A program made the translations under genes and the position numbers. The notes under the pieces are model-generated. The model saw only the letters and a list, made by a program, of their open reading frames with translations, did no database searches and had not been told where the DNA came from. From Takakia lepidozioides (Eukaryota > Streptophyta > Takakiopsida > Takakiales > Takakiaceae), in assembly GCA_030704615.1 (NCBI GenBank), contig CM060732.1:27280001-27344000 (forward strand): a stretch of DNA of 64,000 bases. The letters run 5' to 3'. Shown here in pieces: positions 44,666 to 55,315 of the stretch. Within the stretch, counting starts at the first letter, position 1, and every line of letters starts with the position of its first letter.

Positions 44666-46198
44666 TCACCGAGCTCTAGTGTCATCCTGCTGGCTCGTGC
44701 ATGGATTGCGACTCAATCCATCCGCATCCCGATTGACCAAACCCGGTCGATGCACAACCTGAAAGTCATACTCCTGGAGTATGAGTGCCCACCGTGCAAG
44801 CTTCCCCGTAAGCTTGTCTGACTCCATCAACCACTTGAGTGGTTGGTGATCCGTGATAAGGGTGAAAAGATTGCCGTATAGATAGCACCTGAAGTGTGCC
44901 ACGGCCCACACTGCAGCTAAGCACTCTCCCTCATATGAGCTATACTTAGCCTCTGCAGCATTGTTCGAGCGGCTAGCATAAGCCACTACGAACTCTCTTC
45001 CCTCATCATCCACCTGTGTGAGCACCGCTCCAAGCCCCAGCATGCTCCAATCCATATGCAGCTGAAAGGGACGCCCCCTGATAGGTCGTCTCAGGATAGG
45101 CACCAAGGTCAACCTCGCCTTGAGCTCTTGAAAAGCTCGTTCCTGCTCATCTTCCCACTGCCACTCCTGGTCCACCTTGGTCAGCTTGGTTAGAGCCTTT
45201 GCAATGGTACTAAATCCCTTGACAAACCATCTATAATAGTTTGCCAACCCCATGAAAGCTCGAACTCGGCTCACATCCGTGGGGCGTGGAATTTGTGCAA
45301 TGGCCTCTACCTTAGTCTGCTGTACCCCCAATCCTCCAGGATATATCATGTGACCCAGATACTCAATCTGGTTGTGAAAAAACTTGCACTTTCCCGGATG
45401 CAACTTCAATCCGTGCATTCTCAAGCGCTCCAATACCACCTAAAGGTGTCTCTCATGCTCCTCCATCGTAACACTAAAGATGATGATGTCATCTATGTAG
45501 CACCGAGCAAAATCCACCCCTACTAGAATCCTATCCATGACTCTCTGAAACTCTGCAGGAGCATTCTTAAGCCCAAATGGTAAGAACCGCCACTGATATA
45601 GGCAATCCTTGCCGTGCTCATTGATCTCCCAGAATGTCGTCTTCTGCTTGTCCGCCTCCTTGATTGGCAACTGGTGATATCCGGATTGTAAATCCAAAGT
45701 GCTAAAGACCTTAGCATGCCCGATGGCATCAAAAATCTCCTCTGGTGTTGGCATGGCATACTTATCGGACTTGGTCTGACGAGTTACAGGCCGGTAATCA
45801 CCGCACATACGTCTCTCCATCCAATTGCCATAGACATCCTTCTTGGCTGGCATCACTGTGGCTGAAGCATACTCTCCACCAGAGAGCTCCACCAAACCTG
45901 CCTCCCAGAGATCTTGAGTCCTCATCTGAATCAAAGACCTCTCCATGTCACTGTATCTATAGGGTCTCTAAAAGATTGGCGTGTCAGTGGCCAACTCAAT
46001 ATGGATCTCTTGACCCTTCAGTGCACCCAAGTCCTTCAAACTGAAGGCAAAGCAATTCCTGTAAGCCCTCAGGAACCGCCGTATACGTCGTCTCTCTCCT
46101 CCGGTGACAATGGGTCCAATGTCAGGCTCCCAATTGTCCTCCGTAACTGCAACCTTAAGTCCAGTGGGCTTAGAGGTAGAGGACGCGTCCAGTGGTTG
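44666..46198 (-). pseudogene. pol: Gypsy reverse transcriptase and RNase H
   Basis: An N-terminal part (RRFLRAYRNCFAFSLKDLG) leads through a TAG at 45968 to RT. Motifs include MCGDYRPVTRQTK, FSTLDLQSGYHQLP, the FLPFGLKNAPAEFQ block and catalytic YIDD at about 45490-45501. A TAG at 45440 falls in the HL-VVLERLR helix. RNase H follows, with a DWSMLGLGAVL acid, YEGECLA, TDHQPLKWL and NRDADGLSR, ending at TGA 44666. It copies element RNA to DNA. Confidence 0.88.
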
Positions 46199-47540
46199 CT
46201 ATGTTGCAACCTCTTGAGCAGTACTCCCTACCTGCTCAGTCAGTGACAAGGCCTCATCCTGCCCCATCATCTCATCCTCAAGGACTTCCTCCACCCGAGA
46301 AAAATCCCCAACCTCATCTTTCATCGCCACCTTCGCTGCCAACTCCCTCTGAACCTCGAGCACCTCCCACGTGTGCCATGGATGCATGCACCCCGTGGTC
46401 CTCACATGCTCACCCCCACTCACTGCCTGTACCGTCTCGGTAGGCAGAGAGACCATCAAGGGAAGTGTACTCCGCACTCTGCGTTGCTCAGCCATAGCCA
46501 AGCTGATAATCCAGGTCAAGCAATTGAGATCCATTGCTTGCCCCAACACTTGACGACGTGATGCCTCAGAAAGAGACGACACCGTCGTGGTACCAGTGGT
46601 AAAACCCATTGCTTGCTCACGCTCGTCAGCATTAGGCTCCACTAACTGCTGCAACTGAGCATCCCACAGGAGGCCAGGTCCACTATCCCGGAAAGCATGT
46701 GATCCTGGGAAGCTGAGCAGTGTAGGTAATGTTGCTCGTGGTTGACCCACCTTGTTGACCACTGCCAAAGGCGAACGGTCATCGTGTCTCACACGCTGAG
46801 ACTGCCTCCCTGTGTCCAGAATGCTATCCACTGTGAGATGTGCTGGCCGCTGCACCCCATCAAATGCACGCTTGAGCAGTGCGGGTGGCATCAAGTTAGT
46901 CCACCATAGCCGTGGACGATGAGCCCGTGACCCCACTGTAGCTGCATCTAGCAACACTGCTGACCCAAGCCACGATCGGACTTGGTGCACACTGGCCATC
47001 ACCCTGGCCCCAGAATCGCCCATCAGTGGCACATTCTCCAAGATGTATGCTGGTGATACAGCTTGATGAAGCTGCAAGTGGCGCAAAACCCGCACCATCT
47101 CCCAAAACAGACCCGACCTCGAGTCTCGCAATCCATTGCCATGCCCGGCTGATGAATGCCCTTGGCAGGGCCAACCTGCCACTACCAGATCAATGGAGCC
47201 AACCCGCTCCAAATCCTACACCCCCAGCAACGAAATGTCTGCTGGCAAGGCCTGTTGATATCCACGAATTGCAGACACCGACAACAACTCAGGGTACCGC
47301 TGCACCAACTGAGCAACATGGCGAAGTGAAACGCGTCGTGCAGTCTCATCCCTCTCCACATACAGGTAACGCCAAACTCGTACACCTGCCTGTAACACAG
47401 CATCCAATCCGGTGCTGATCCCGCCAAACAAGTCCAAAAGACAAATGCCTTCATCCGGATACTGCCACACAATAGGTGTGGTGTCCAATGGAGACAACTG
47501 AGGTGGTCCTGGTGCAATCCCCGCACTCTCCTCCTCTCCT
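46199..47540 (-). pseudogene. Retrotransposon-encoded C5 cytosine DNA methyltransferase
   Basis: The catalytic motifs of m5C methyltransferases appear in order. Motif I is GICLLDLFGGISTG (about 47400-47450, AdoMet binding), with the YVERDE acid of motif II. Motif IV is WPCQGHS with the catalytic Cys near 47165. Motif VI is ENV near 47035 and motif VIII RPRLWW near 46910. A C-terminal block, EQAMGFTTGT then RRQVLGQAMDLN (about 46540-46610), fits motifs IX-X and the DNMT3-like end. One TAG at 47216 splits it between motifs II and IV, and a second at 46199 follows its end. The enzyme would methylate cytosines in DNA. From memory, gypsy-type elements carrying such enzymes are reported in charophytes and dinoflagellates. 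Confidence 0.85.
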
Positions 47541-48882
47541 GACGGTACAAAAGCCAGGCTTGTTGCACCCGTCGATTAGCATTCCGCTGCAAATCCTTGC
47601 TCGTGCCCCACAATGGAGTCTGAGCAACCATGGTAGGCAACTCCGCCATACCATACATGTCATCCTGCTCTCCCGGAGGTGGTACATCCTCTGAATGAGC
47701 GTTGCCCTCAAGCAACTCTCTAGGCCAACTCACTGCCGCTGTGAATGCTGCTAGTGTCGGCATCTTGCCTCGCTGGGCAACCGCAACTCCTCCTATGAAC
47801 ATCACAGGGAGCTGCACATGCCGGCCCTCCCCTGACTGCCATGCAGGCCTATAGGAAGCTGACTCCTCCCAAAAATCCAGGGTGAAGCCTATGGGGTACA
47901 ACACTGCCCCACCAACCAGGACATCGTATGAGACCGCGTCTGTCACAATGGCCTTCGCTCACATCACTAAGCCATCTGTAGGGTGATCCGGCCGTAGTCT
48001 GATAGCCAACTCACGCCGTGTCATGCCCCGAGCCTGCTCCAATCTTCCTAGAGACGTTTGTATCTGGAAAGGACAAGGCGCCTCCGTAAGGCCCAAGCCT
48101 GCAATAGCAGCTCTACCCAGCATCAATGGCTGAGCTCCCGAGTCCAACAAGACCCGCAGTGGCTGGTACCTCTTGCCTGCCGGTCCACTCAAACAGAAAA
48201 TGTCATCCTGGTTGTCTAACATGACAACTCCAGGTGTCACCATGGCGCGCTCAATGGCTGGCCTAGCTGGCAGCTCCATCAACCTGGCAGCTATAGCTTG
48301 CTATGGCACCGCCGTGGCAGTCTTGACCCTCAAATCCGAGGATCCCTCCGGCACTACACCTCCCACTATCTCCGCAGAAGATGAAGTGACCTCCCCACTC
48401 TCACAGAGTGTAGCTGCCAGCCTGAACACCTTAGCTGGTCTTACCCCCGGCGTCGCAATCATGGTAGCCGAGAACAATGGAGCCTGGCACACAGATGTGG
48501 CCGCTCCTAGCAACACACTAGCTGCCGTAGCCTTGGCAACACTAGGTAGTGGTGCTACCCGTGTAGCTCTCCCCAATGGCATAGTAACCTCCGTCTCGGT
48601 AACAGTCGGGCGAGAACTAGGTGCCATGGATGGCGTCGACACTGTCTCCGCCAATGTGAATGACTGAGGAAGCCTAGCCTGACGGCTTGCCTCCCCACAC
48701 TGTGGATCCAACTCCACCTCTGCACCTCGTGGCTCAGGAACTCGTGCTGCTCCTCGAGTCACGGCTGCAGCAGACTCCACCTGCACTAGTGGTAGTGCTG
48801 CTCCACACATGAATCCCATGCCTCCCATATCTCCTCCCTCAGGAGCAGGAGGTGGACCATCCGGCCTTAGAGCCAGTACCAC
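47500..48882 (-). pseudogene. Gypsy linker and aspartic protease
   Basis: A low-complexity Ala/Val/Thr/Pro-rich linker (48301-48882) precedes the retropepsin core, with VLLDSGAQ at about 48123-48150 giving the catalytic Asp. The second half (SYDVLVGGAVLYPIGF) is typical of the region after the active site. In-frame stops lie at 48301 (TAG) and 47959 (TGA). The protease leads directly into the methyltransferase. Confidence 0.75.
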
Positions 48883-49017
48883 CTAAGCTGTAGCCATGGC
48901 AGCGAGCCTCTGCTCTAGCTGTTGAAGCCGGTTGGCCATGCCTTGGTCAACACCCTGACCTCCGCGTCCTTGGCCATGTTGAGCTTGACCTTGGCCTGCA
49001 CCTCGTGGCTGGCCACC

Positions 49018-50340
49018 TCATCCTCTCTGGGCTGCTCCACTTTGCCCCCGGCCACCATTGTTCCCTTGGAAGTGGCCTGGGCGCAACTCAAGATAACCAT
49101 AACACTGGGCCTCTCCATGCCCGTGCTTGCCACAATGCCCACACTGCAACTGTGCAGGCTATGCATGTGCCGGCCCTTTGCCTCCCTCTGGGCAATCCTT
49201 CTTGACATGGGGTCCTCCACATGTCCAGCACACCACATCTGCCCGTTGTCGGCCAGCAAATGAAGGGAGAGACCCCTGCATCTGAGGTCCTCTCTGCCTT
49301 TCCCTAAGCTTCACATGAGCCCCCTTGTTGCGTTGAGCACGTTGAGGTAGTGGTTGGCTAGGAGCACCACTACCCCGTGGTGTCTCCTTAGCAAATCCCA
49401 CCATGACCACTCGTTCCTCCACCATGTTGAGCTCTATCCGCTCTGCCAGCAAAAACACATTTGCTAAGGTGGGTTGGGCGGCTTGTAGGAGAGTTGCATC
49501 CCGCATCCTTCTCCTCAGCTCCTTGTCCAATATCCCATACCAGAATTGGACTTCCTGAGCTTCCGTAACCCCTTGGGTTACATTTATCAAGCGCCTCATG
49601 CGAGTGAAAGCCTCCCTCAAGCTCTCGGTCGGCTTCCGTTGGAACTCTTGCAAGCTCCGCAACTTCTTTGTCCTCACCCCTTGGTAGTTCCCTCTCAACT
49701 CTTCGAAGAACTCCACAACAGGGTTGAAGGCAGGCATGGGTATTAGTGCTGGTGTGGTAGTGGCTTGGGTGGACGTCGTAGCTACTGTACCACCAGTCCC
49801 ACTAGTCCCACTGCTACTCGCTAAAGCTGCCGGTGCAGCGGCAGGTGTAGCCACTGCCCTCGTGGCTCTAGTGCCCCTAGTGATGGAGACATAATCGAGT
49901 GACCAGTACATCCTCCACTCCTCGATCTCAACCTCATGCCCCCACCTGAACTCATGGTAATCATCCACAGGCGGCCCCTCAAGGTGCTGAAACAGCCCCT
50001 TCCATGCCATGAAAGGCGTAAATAGTTGTGGATTGCGCATTTGCTGCAAATCACACCAACTATCAAACTCTTGGATAAAATCATCCAACTCGATGGTGCC
50101 CACCGCCCCAGAGTACCTTCGTGGCCCCTTGGTAGCTCCATACATCTCCTCCATTGTGTCCCACAACAATGGCAAAGAAACAACTTGCACCGCCGGTATG
50201 AGTCCTCCTGATTCACAATCCGAATCAGAACCTTCCGTACAAGACACAGGAGGTGAAGGTGGCCTAAACCGCACACCTCGTCTCGTGTACCCACTAGTAT
50301 CGCTAGTGCTCGAACCGGCACTGTCCCAGCAACTAGTGGC
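49018..50340 (-). pseudogene. gag: Gypsy Gag with two zinc knuckles
   Basis: The frame is open from after a TGA near 50338; the start Met is uncertain (an ATG at about 50159 begins MEEMYGATKGPRRY). The central capsid-like part contains FMAWKGLFQHLEG and the LREAFTRMRRLIN segment. The first CCHC knuckle is CWTCGGPHVKKDC (about 49190-49240). A TAG at 49159-49161 precedes the second, CGHCGKHGHGEAQC. A Gly/Gln/Arg-rich tail follows, with a TGA at 49018. It coats element RNA and forms particles in the family. Confidence 0.75.
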
Positions 50341-50856
50341 ACCTCCGTGTTGACACTCAACCGGTCATGAACATGTCCCTAACCCCCTCTCCACAAGGTA
50401 ACCGGGTAGAGAACCTGTTGCGGCTTATGGTTTGGAATACTAAGTTCCTAACATAGCCTACACCTGTACCTGCATCCATCGCAAGCACTCCTATGGTTGG
50501 CTGGTCGTCACCTCCAACCTTACCACAGGAGAAACAATGATGGTCTGGCTGGTCATCACCCCAGCCTCACCATCGACAGCATGCTCTAGGACTGGCCGAT
50601 GATCAAATCTGGACCAATCACCTATAAAAACAAGCGCCCACATAAAACTAGCATGGCGCACAGTCAAGCATGCAGGTATGGAGGGGATCCAAACACAAGA
50701 AATCAGAACGACAACTCCCCCACACCAAAAACAACTCCACGGTGTTGCTCCTGCAAGAACACCCCAGCCCAAACCCGGGCTGACTCTTGCCTCCACCTAC
50801 GGAAAGGTCTTGGCCTAATGAGAGGGTGGAAACTACGAGGAAGAGAAGCTAAAGCA
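50341..50856. other. 5' untranslated region of the gypsy element
   Basis: No gene. As the element is on the minus strand, this holds its leader and possibly 5' LTR, split by the CACTA insertion from 55316 onward. No tRNA-Met-type primer-binding site was found. Confidence 0.35.
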
Positions 50857-50859
50857 ATG
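50857..50859. repeat. CACTA target-site duplication, left
   Basis: ATG directly before CACTACAACAG; the same ATG follows the right end at 55313-55315. Three-bp duplications are standard for CACTA elements. Confidence 0.8.
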
Positions 50860-51324
50860 CACTACAACAGATTGCGGCTTTTACGACTCCCATGGGTGCG
50901 CAGTCGTGACAGATTTGTGGCAGAAATGCCATTTGCAGTCGTAAAATGCTTTTGAAGTCATAATGCAGGTCTGGGGAAGGCGTATATGCGACTGCATGGC
51001 TCCGGACTTTGCGGAACACATGTCAAACATGTTTGACCACGAATATTGGCATGGCAGATATGATTACCAGTCACGGTCATGGCTACACTAGAATGACGTG
51101 TGTATATTGCTAGAAAGACATATGACTTCATGACTCTCACTCTAATGCATTCTGCCAGATCATCACATGGATGAATCACTACATGACTGCACATGTCAAC
51201 ACATGCTTTTCTGGTTATATATATAATATATGAGTATTTATATTTTGAAAAAACGGAGACTCTGACCACTAGAATCAATTCTTTTTAAAAACAAAATGCA
51301 ATTTTTATTAAAAAAAAAAACACA

Positions 51325-51515
51325 TCGGCTGGTAAGTGCACAATGTGTCGCCCTGGTGGTTTGGGGTTCAAACCCGCTGCCTTATCCCATGTGTGGGATT
51401 GTTCGTGACAGTATGTCTGGGCGTTGATCGTCCTGTACGTCTTATGGCCCATAAATGAAGGCGGGTGAATTTTCCCCCCTCCTCATGGACCTGTGGTTTC
51501 CTTTAAGAAAAGAAA
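51325..51515 (+). mobile_element. tRNA-derived SINE related to the 40.5 kb family
   Basis: CGGCTGGTAAGTGCACAATG begins a tRNA-like head with a strong B box (GGTTCAAACCC at about 51367). A body containing GTGTGGGATTG and an A-rich tail (AAGAAAAGAAAAAAAAG) follow. It lies within the CACTA element. Confidence 0.6.
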
Positions 51516-51779
51516 AAAAAGAAAAAAAATCAAAGAGGGGCTTTTAGGGTTTACAAAAAGGTTAAAAAACTTAAAAAGTTGCCCATCACGGTAGCGTGAA
51601 CAGACTTAGAGCGAGCGGGAGGGAGAGAGAGAGAGGGTTGGGACTTAGAGCGAGCGAGCGGGAGAGAGGGCAAACATGCATGGGAGGCCCGCAGTTGGAT
51701 CAACCTTCGCATTTGGAGCAAGCAACCCTAGAAACGCTACGGTATGTGTGCGAGGAGGTTTCGGCTGGGAGCCCGCCGT

Positions 51780-52690
51780 TCTTGGGAGAGTCAGCTTCGT
51801 CTTAGCAGGCCGTGTTTCAATCTCTACCCGCTCGGCCCTGATTTTACAGCACGGAGCAGAGCTGGCATGAGTTTCTAAAAGATCCTTCACGATGGTGGGA
51901 CAACCGCAATCGCAAGGTGGGCTTTTTCTTAATGTACGATGTGAAGAAGTTTGTCCATCCTGCAAATGTGGGTTGTTGGCTCCTGTTAGTACCATGATTT
52001 GGTATTCTTCCTGATGTTTACAAGGTTCTTGGGAGAGTTAGCTTGGTCTTAGCAGGCCGTGTTTCAATCTCTGCCCACTCAGCTGCACCGTGGTGGTTCT
52101 CACTGACCAATCCGACATTACCTGACTACAGAAACAAGCAGCACACTGAAGAGGTCCTCTTGGGTTCATGGTCAGTCAAATCCTCCATGGGCCATGACAC
52201 AAGGTCGAGGACAATGTGGTGAGGGCACCTTCTTCTTCGACCTATTTCAGCCTGTTTTGCCCTCTCATCAGACTCGGCCCTTCATTTGCAGCACGGAGCA
52301 GAGTTGGCATGAGATTTTTAAAGATCCTTCACGATGGTGCGACAACCGCAATCACAAGGTGTGGCTTTTCTTAATGTATGATGTGAAGAAGTTTGTCCAT
52401 CCTGCAAAGGTGGGCTCTTGGCTCCTGTTAGTACCATGATTTGGTGTTCTTCCTGATGTTTCAAGGTTCTTGGGAGAGTCAACTTGGTCTTAGTAGGCCG
52501 TGTTTCAATCTCTGCCTGCTCATCTGCACCGTGCTGGTTCTCACAGACCAATCCGACATTACCTGACTACAAGACACAAGCAGCACACACAAGAGGTCCT
52601 TTTGGGTTGATGGTCGGTCAAATCCTCTATGGGTTCTTCTTCGACCTATTTCAGCCTGTTTTGCCCTCTCATCAGACTCGGCCTTGAGAT
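51780..52690 (+). pseudogene. Duplicated OSB-like exon fragments
   Basis: Two copies of a block of about 400-450 bp are present. Each contains GAGCAGAG(C/T)TGGCATGAG followed by a stretch that reads WHE-F-KDPSRWWDNRN-K, the PDF-motif core of plant organellar single-strand DNA-binding (OSB) proteins (near 51860-51915 and 52300-52355). Each ends at a GTACCATGATTTGGT tail, then a CTTGGGAGAGT(T/C)AGCTTGGTC block. Stops and frame changes make these non-functional. An additional CTTGGGAGAGTCAGCTTCGTC at 51780 marks a third partial copy. Confidence 0.6.
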
Positions 52691-52789
52691 GCATATTGAA
52701 TTATGTAAGTTAGCTCGTTGCTCATTGATAAGTAGGGTTGGGGGTGTTTGCTGGAATGATTGTTGTATGCATGATTTTGTGCAGAGGCA

Positions 52790-52972
52790 TAGATAGCTGA
52801 AGGAGCAGGGATAGAGTGTGGAAGAGGGCCAGATTTCAAGCTCCAGATTATCTATGATTCCCTGTGGAAGGATAGATACAAGAAACCTGCATGGGTAGAT
52901 GGTCAATTGGAAGCCGCAGCAGCAGCAGCACAATTGATACAATCAAGCACTGCTAATGAAGGCACCTTCTGA
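52790..52972 (+). pseudogene. OSB-like exon fragment (PDF motif end)
   Basis: A frame reads GPDFKLQIIYDSLWKDRYK, then KPAWVDGQLEAAAAAAQL. This matches the PDFK--LW--RY--PWV pattern of OSB proteins, which bind mitochondrial or plastid single-stranded DNA. Degenerate copies recur at about 53930-54110 and 54480-54640. Confidence 0.65.
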
Positions 52973-53129
52973 AACACATTTCACCCTATTTTCCCCTCTT
53001 ATCAGAATCGGCCCTAAATTTTCATGTTCAATTCTGCAAGTTAGCTGGTTGAGTGAATCTAGTTGGAGTGACTTTGACATGATATTGCCAATGTGACAAG
53101 AGTATGCATTGAACCCATTGGTAGCGGGA

Positions 53130-53760
53130 TATTGGGATATCTCTTGGCCATGTGCCATCGTCAAAGCTGAAACTGTACTAGTTGTCATTCTGACCACTGC
53201 CCTAGTGGACATGTATGCCAAATGTGGGTGCAGCAAGCCTGATGCAAAGGGAGAGTTCGACAACATGGCTAAATGAGATGTGGTGTTGTGGACTGCCAGG
53301 ATTGTAAGGTGTGTGTAGCATAGGTGTGGGAGTAAGGCTTTGGAAACCTAAGAACAAATGATGTGGGAAAGGATGAAGCCAAACCAGGTCATGTTCATTT
53401 GTGTTTGTTAATATGCATATGCAAGCCTAGCAGCCCTGGGAAGGGGCCAAGAGGTTCATGGTGACATCATCAAAGCTGGAATTGTACCTGATGTCATTCT
53501 GAACATTCCCCTGGTGTACATGTATGTCAAATGCGAGCCTGGTAGCCCTGGAAAGGACGCAAAGGTCCATTATCAAATCTGGAATTGTACCACTAGATGT
53601 CACTCTAAACACTGCCTTGGTGGATATGTATGTCAAATGCACGCCTGGCAGCCCTGAAAAAGGGTACAGAGGTCCACGGTGATATTGTCAAAGCTGGTAT
53701 TGTATTTGATGTGATTCTGAACGTTGCCGTAGTGGACATGTATGCCAAGGTTGTGGAATG
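53130..53760 (+). pseudogene. Tandem PPR gene fragments inside the CACTA element
   Basis: Plus-strand frames show PPR signatures: TALVDMYAKCG then FDNMAK-DVVLWTA (53200-53300); QMMWERMKPNQVMFIC, a TAA, then YAYASLAALGRGQEVHGDII (53345-53470); and three further EVHGDI(I/V)KAGIV---VILN---V-MYVKC blocks near 53450-53550, 53565-53640 and 53660-53750. These are PLS-type PPR repeats, amplified in tandem and degenerate. They resemble the fragment at 3351-3488. Confidence 0.7.
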
Positions 53761-54660
53761 GTGGGACAACCGAGGGAAAAAGGTTAATGCCTGTTAGATT
53801 ATAGAGGGCAGACGCAATTCAGCATATGAACTAGTGTGATAAGCTGAGTTGGGTGTTTCCTAGAACAAATGTAGGCTGTCATTATCAGCTGCAAGGCAAG
53901 GAAGTATGCATGATTTGTGTAGAAGCAGTGATAGCTGAAAGAGCAGGGATAGAGTATGGGTCCAGATTCATCCAAGAGGGCCAGATTTCAAGCACATGAT
54001 TACCTATGATTACCTGTGGATTTAGCTATAAGAAACCTGTATGGGTAGATGGTGAACTGGAAGCCGCAGGAGTAGCGGCACAATTGATAAAATCAAGCAC
54101 TGCTAATAAAGGCACCTTCTTCAACACATTTCACCCTGTTTTTCCCTCTTATCAGAACCGGCCCTAAATTTCAATGTCTGCAAGTTAGCTGGTTGAATGA
54201 ATCTAGTTTGGAGTGACTTTGACATGATATTGCCAATGTGACAACAGGAAAGTATCGAAAAACAGTTAACGGAGATGAGGGGAAGCTGTGGAATGAATAC
54301 TTTTCTGACCCCAGTCAATGGTGGGACAACTGAGGCAAAAAGGTAAATGCCTGTTGGATTACAGAGAGTAACAGATGCAATTGAGAATAGGAACTTGTGT
54401 GGTAAGTTGAGTTGGGTGTTTGCTGGAACAAATGTAGGCTGTCATTGTCAGCTGCTAACAGCAATGCAAGGATATATGCATGATCTATGCAGAGGCATGG
54501 ATAGCTGAAGGAGCAGGGATAGAGTGTGGGTCCAGATCATCCAAGAAAGCCGGATTTCAAGCTCCAGATTACCGATGATTCCCTGTGGAAGGATAGCTAC
54601 AAGAAACCTGCATGGGTAGATGGTCATGGGTAGATGGTAGATAGTTTGGAGTGACTTTGA
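53755..54660 (+). repeat. Further degenerate OSB-like copies
   Basis: GGAATGGTGGGACAACCGAGG-type motifs (WWDNRG) occur near 53755 and 54318, the latter as LWNEYFSDPSQWWDN before a TGA. PDF-type blocks follow at 53930-54110 and 54480-54640. The unit is about 550 bp, giving at least three rounds of tandem duplication with the copy at 52.8 kb. Confidence 0.6.
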
Positions 54661-55315
54661 TATGATACTGCCAAAGTGACAATAAAAAAGTATCCATAAA
54701 CAGGTAACAGTAGCAGATGCAATTCAACACAGGCACTAAGGCAAACTCTCCTTCCCCGTAAGGGTGTGTTTTGGTATCTGAGCGAATAAATATTTTATCT
54801 AAGAATATAATTTCAAAAATTCGTTATTTAATAATGTGCCACTGTCCCATGTTGGTCAGTAATAATAATTATAATAACAAATAATTATAATAATTATTTT
54901 AGTAATTATAATAACAATAAAGTAAATCTACAACCCCCAACAGCGACGCGTGTCAATTGACATGAGGAACCACGTGTCAAAATCACGATGTGACACATGC
55001 TGACGTCAAATTCCCTCCTCTGCAGTCGGATGGCGTCGCAGTCTGACACGTGGCGTGTTTTGTAGAGAGCACGTGTCTCTATTACACAGCGGCTGACATG
55101 GACCCGTTCAGTCATTCAGTAATGCCAGCGTGTATGACTACCCCCACAACAGCTGCTCTGGCGCCACGTGACAGCCAGCCTGGAGAGTCATATCTGCCAT
55201 GTCACAATTGACTAGGTCTTTATGTCTGCAGAGTCAGGAAGTCATAAATGGCTTCTATGACTGCATTTGCAGTCATAACACAGAGACGTAAAAGCCGCAA
55301 TTTGTTGTAGTGATG

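Larger units (their letters stand above)
43064..50340 (-). mobile_element. Ty3/gypsy element encoding a cytosine methyltransferase and a PHD finger
   Basis: On the minus strand one polyprotein frame runs Gag (two CCHC knuckles), aspartic protease, C5 DNA methyltransferase, reverse transcriptase, RNase H, integrase, PHD finger. From 50340 to about 47540 everything is in one frame, and from about 47540 to 43064 everything is in the next, so there is a single frameshift, in a GAG-rich run. Ten in-frame stops interrupt it: TAG at 49159, 48883, 48301, 47216, 46199, 45968 and 45440; TGA at 49018, 47959 and 44666 (lowest coordinate given). It is therefore a dead copy of an originally single-ORF element of about 2,400 codons. 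The order protease-integrase after RT is that of Ty3/gypsy. Confidence 0.85.
50860..55312. mobile_element. CACTA (EnSpm) transposon, non-autonomous, 4.45 kb
   Basis: The left end is CACTACAACAGATTGCGGCT and the right end, in reverse complement, is CACTACAACAAATTGCGGCT. These give near-perfect inverted termini starting with the diagnostic CACTA, flanked by ATG duplications. Subterminal short repeats (TTTGCAGTCGTAA, GCAGTCATAA, GAAGTCATAA) occur near both ends, as in the superfamily. No TNPD-type transposase is visible. The interior carries a SINE and degenerate fragments of OSB-type and PPR-type genes. Confidence 0.88.

Noticed and set aside
47500-47560. Programmed frameshift between protease and methyltransferase
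   Set aside because: The shift lies in a GAG-rich run without a slippery heptamer and pseudoknot I can point to; an indel in a dead copy is simpler.
48173-48667. 164-codon plus-strand frame
   Set aside because: It is antisense to the Ala/Val-rich linker of the gypsy polyprotein and mirrors its low-complexity composition.
43064-50340. Reassigned or read-through TAG codon explaining the gypsy stops
   Set aside because: TGA stops also occur in the same frame, seven TAG are far more than any known readthrough scheme, and a frameshift is present; decay by deamination is simpler.
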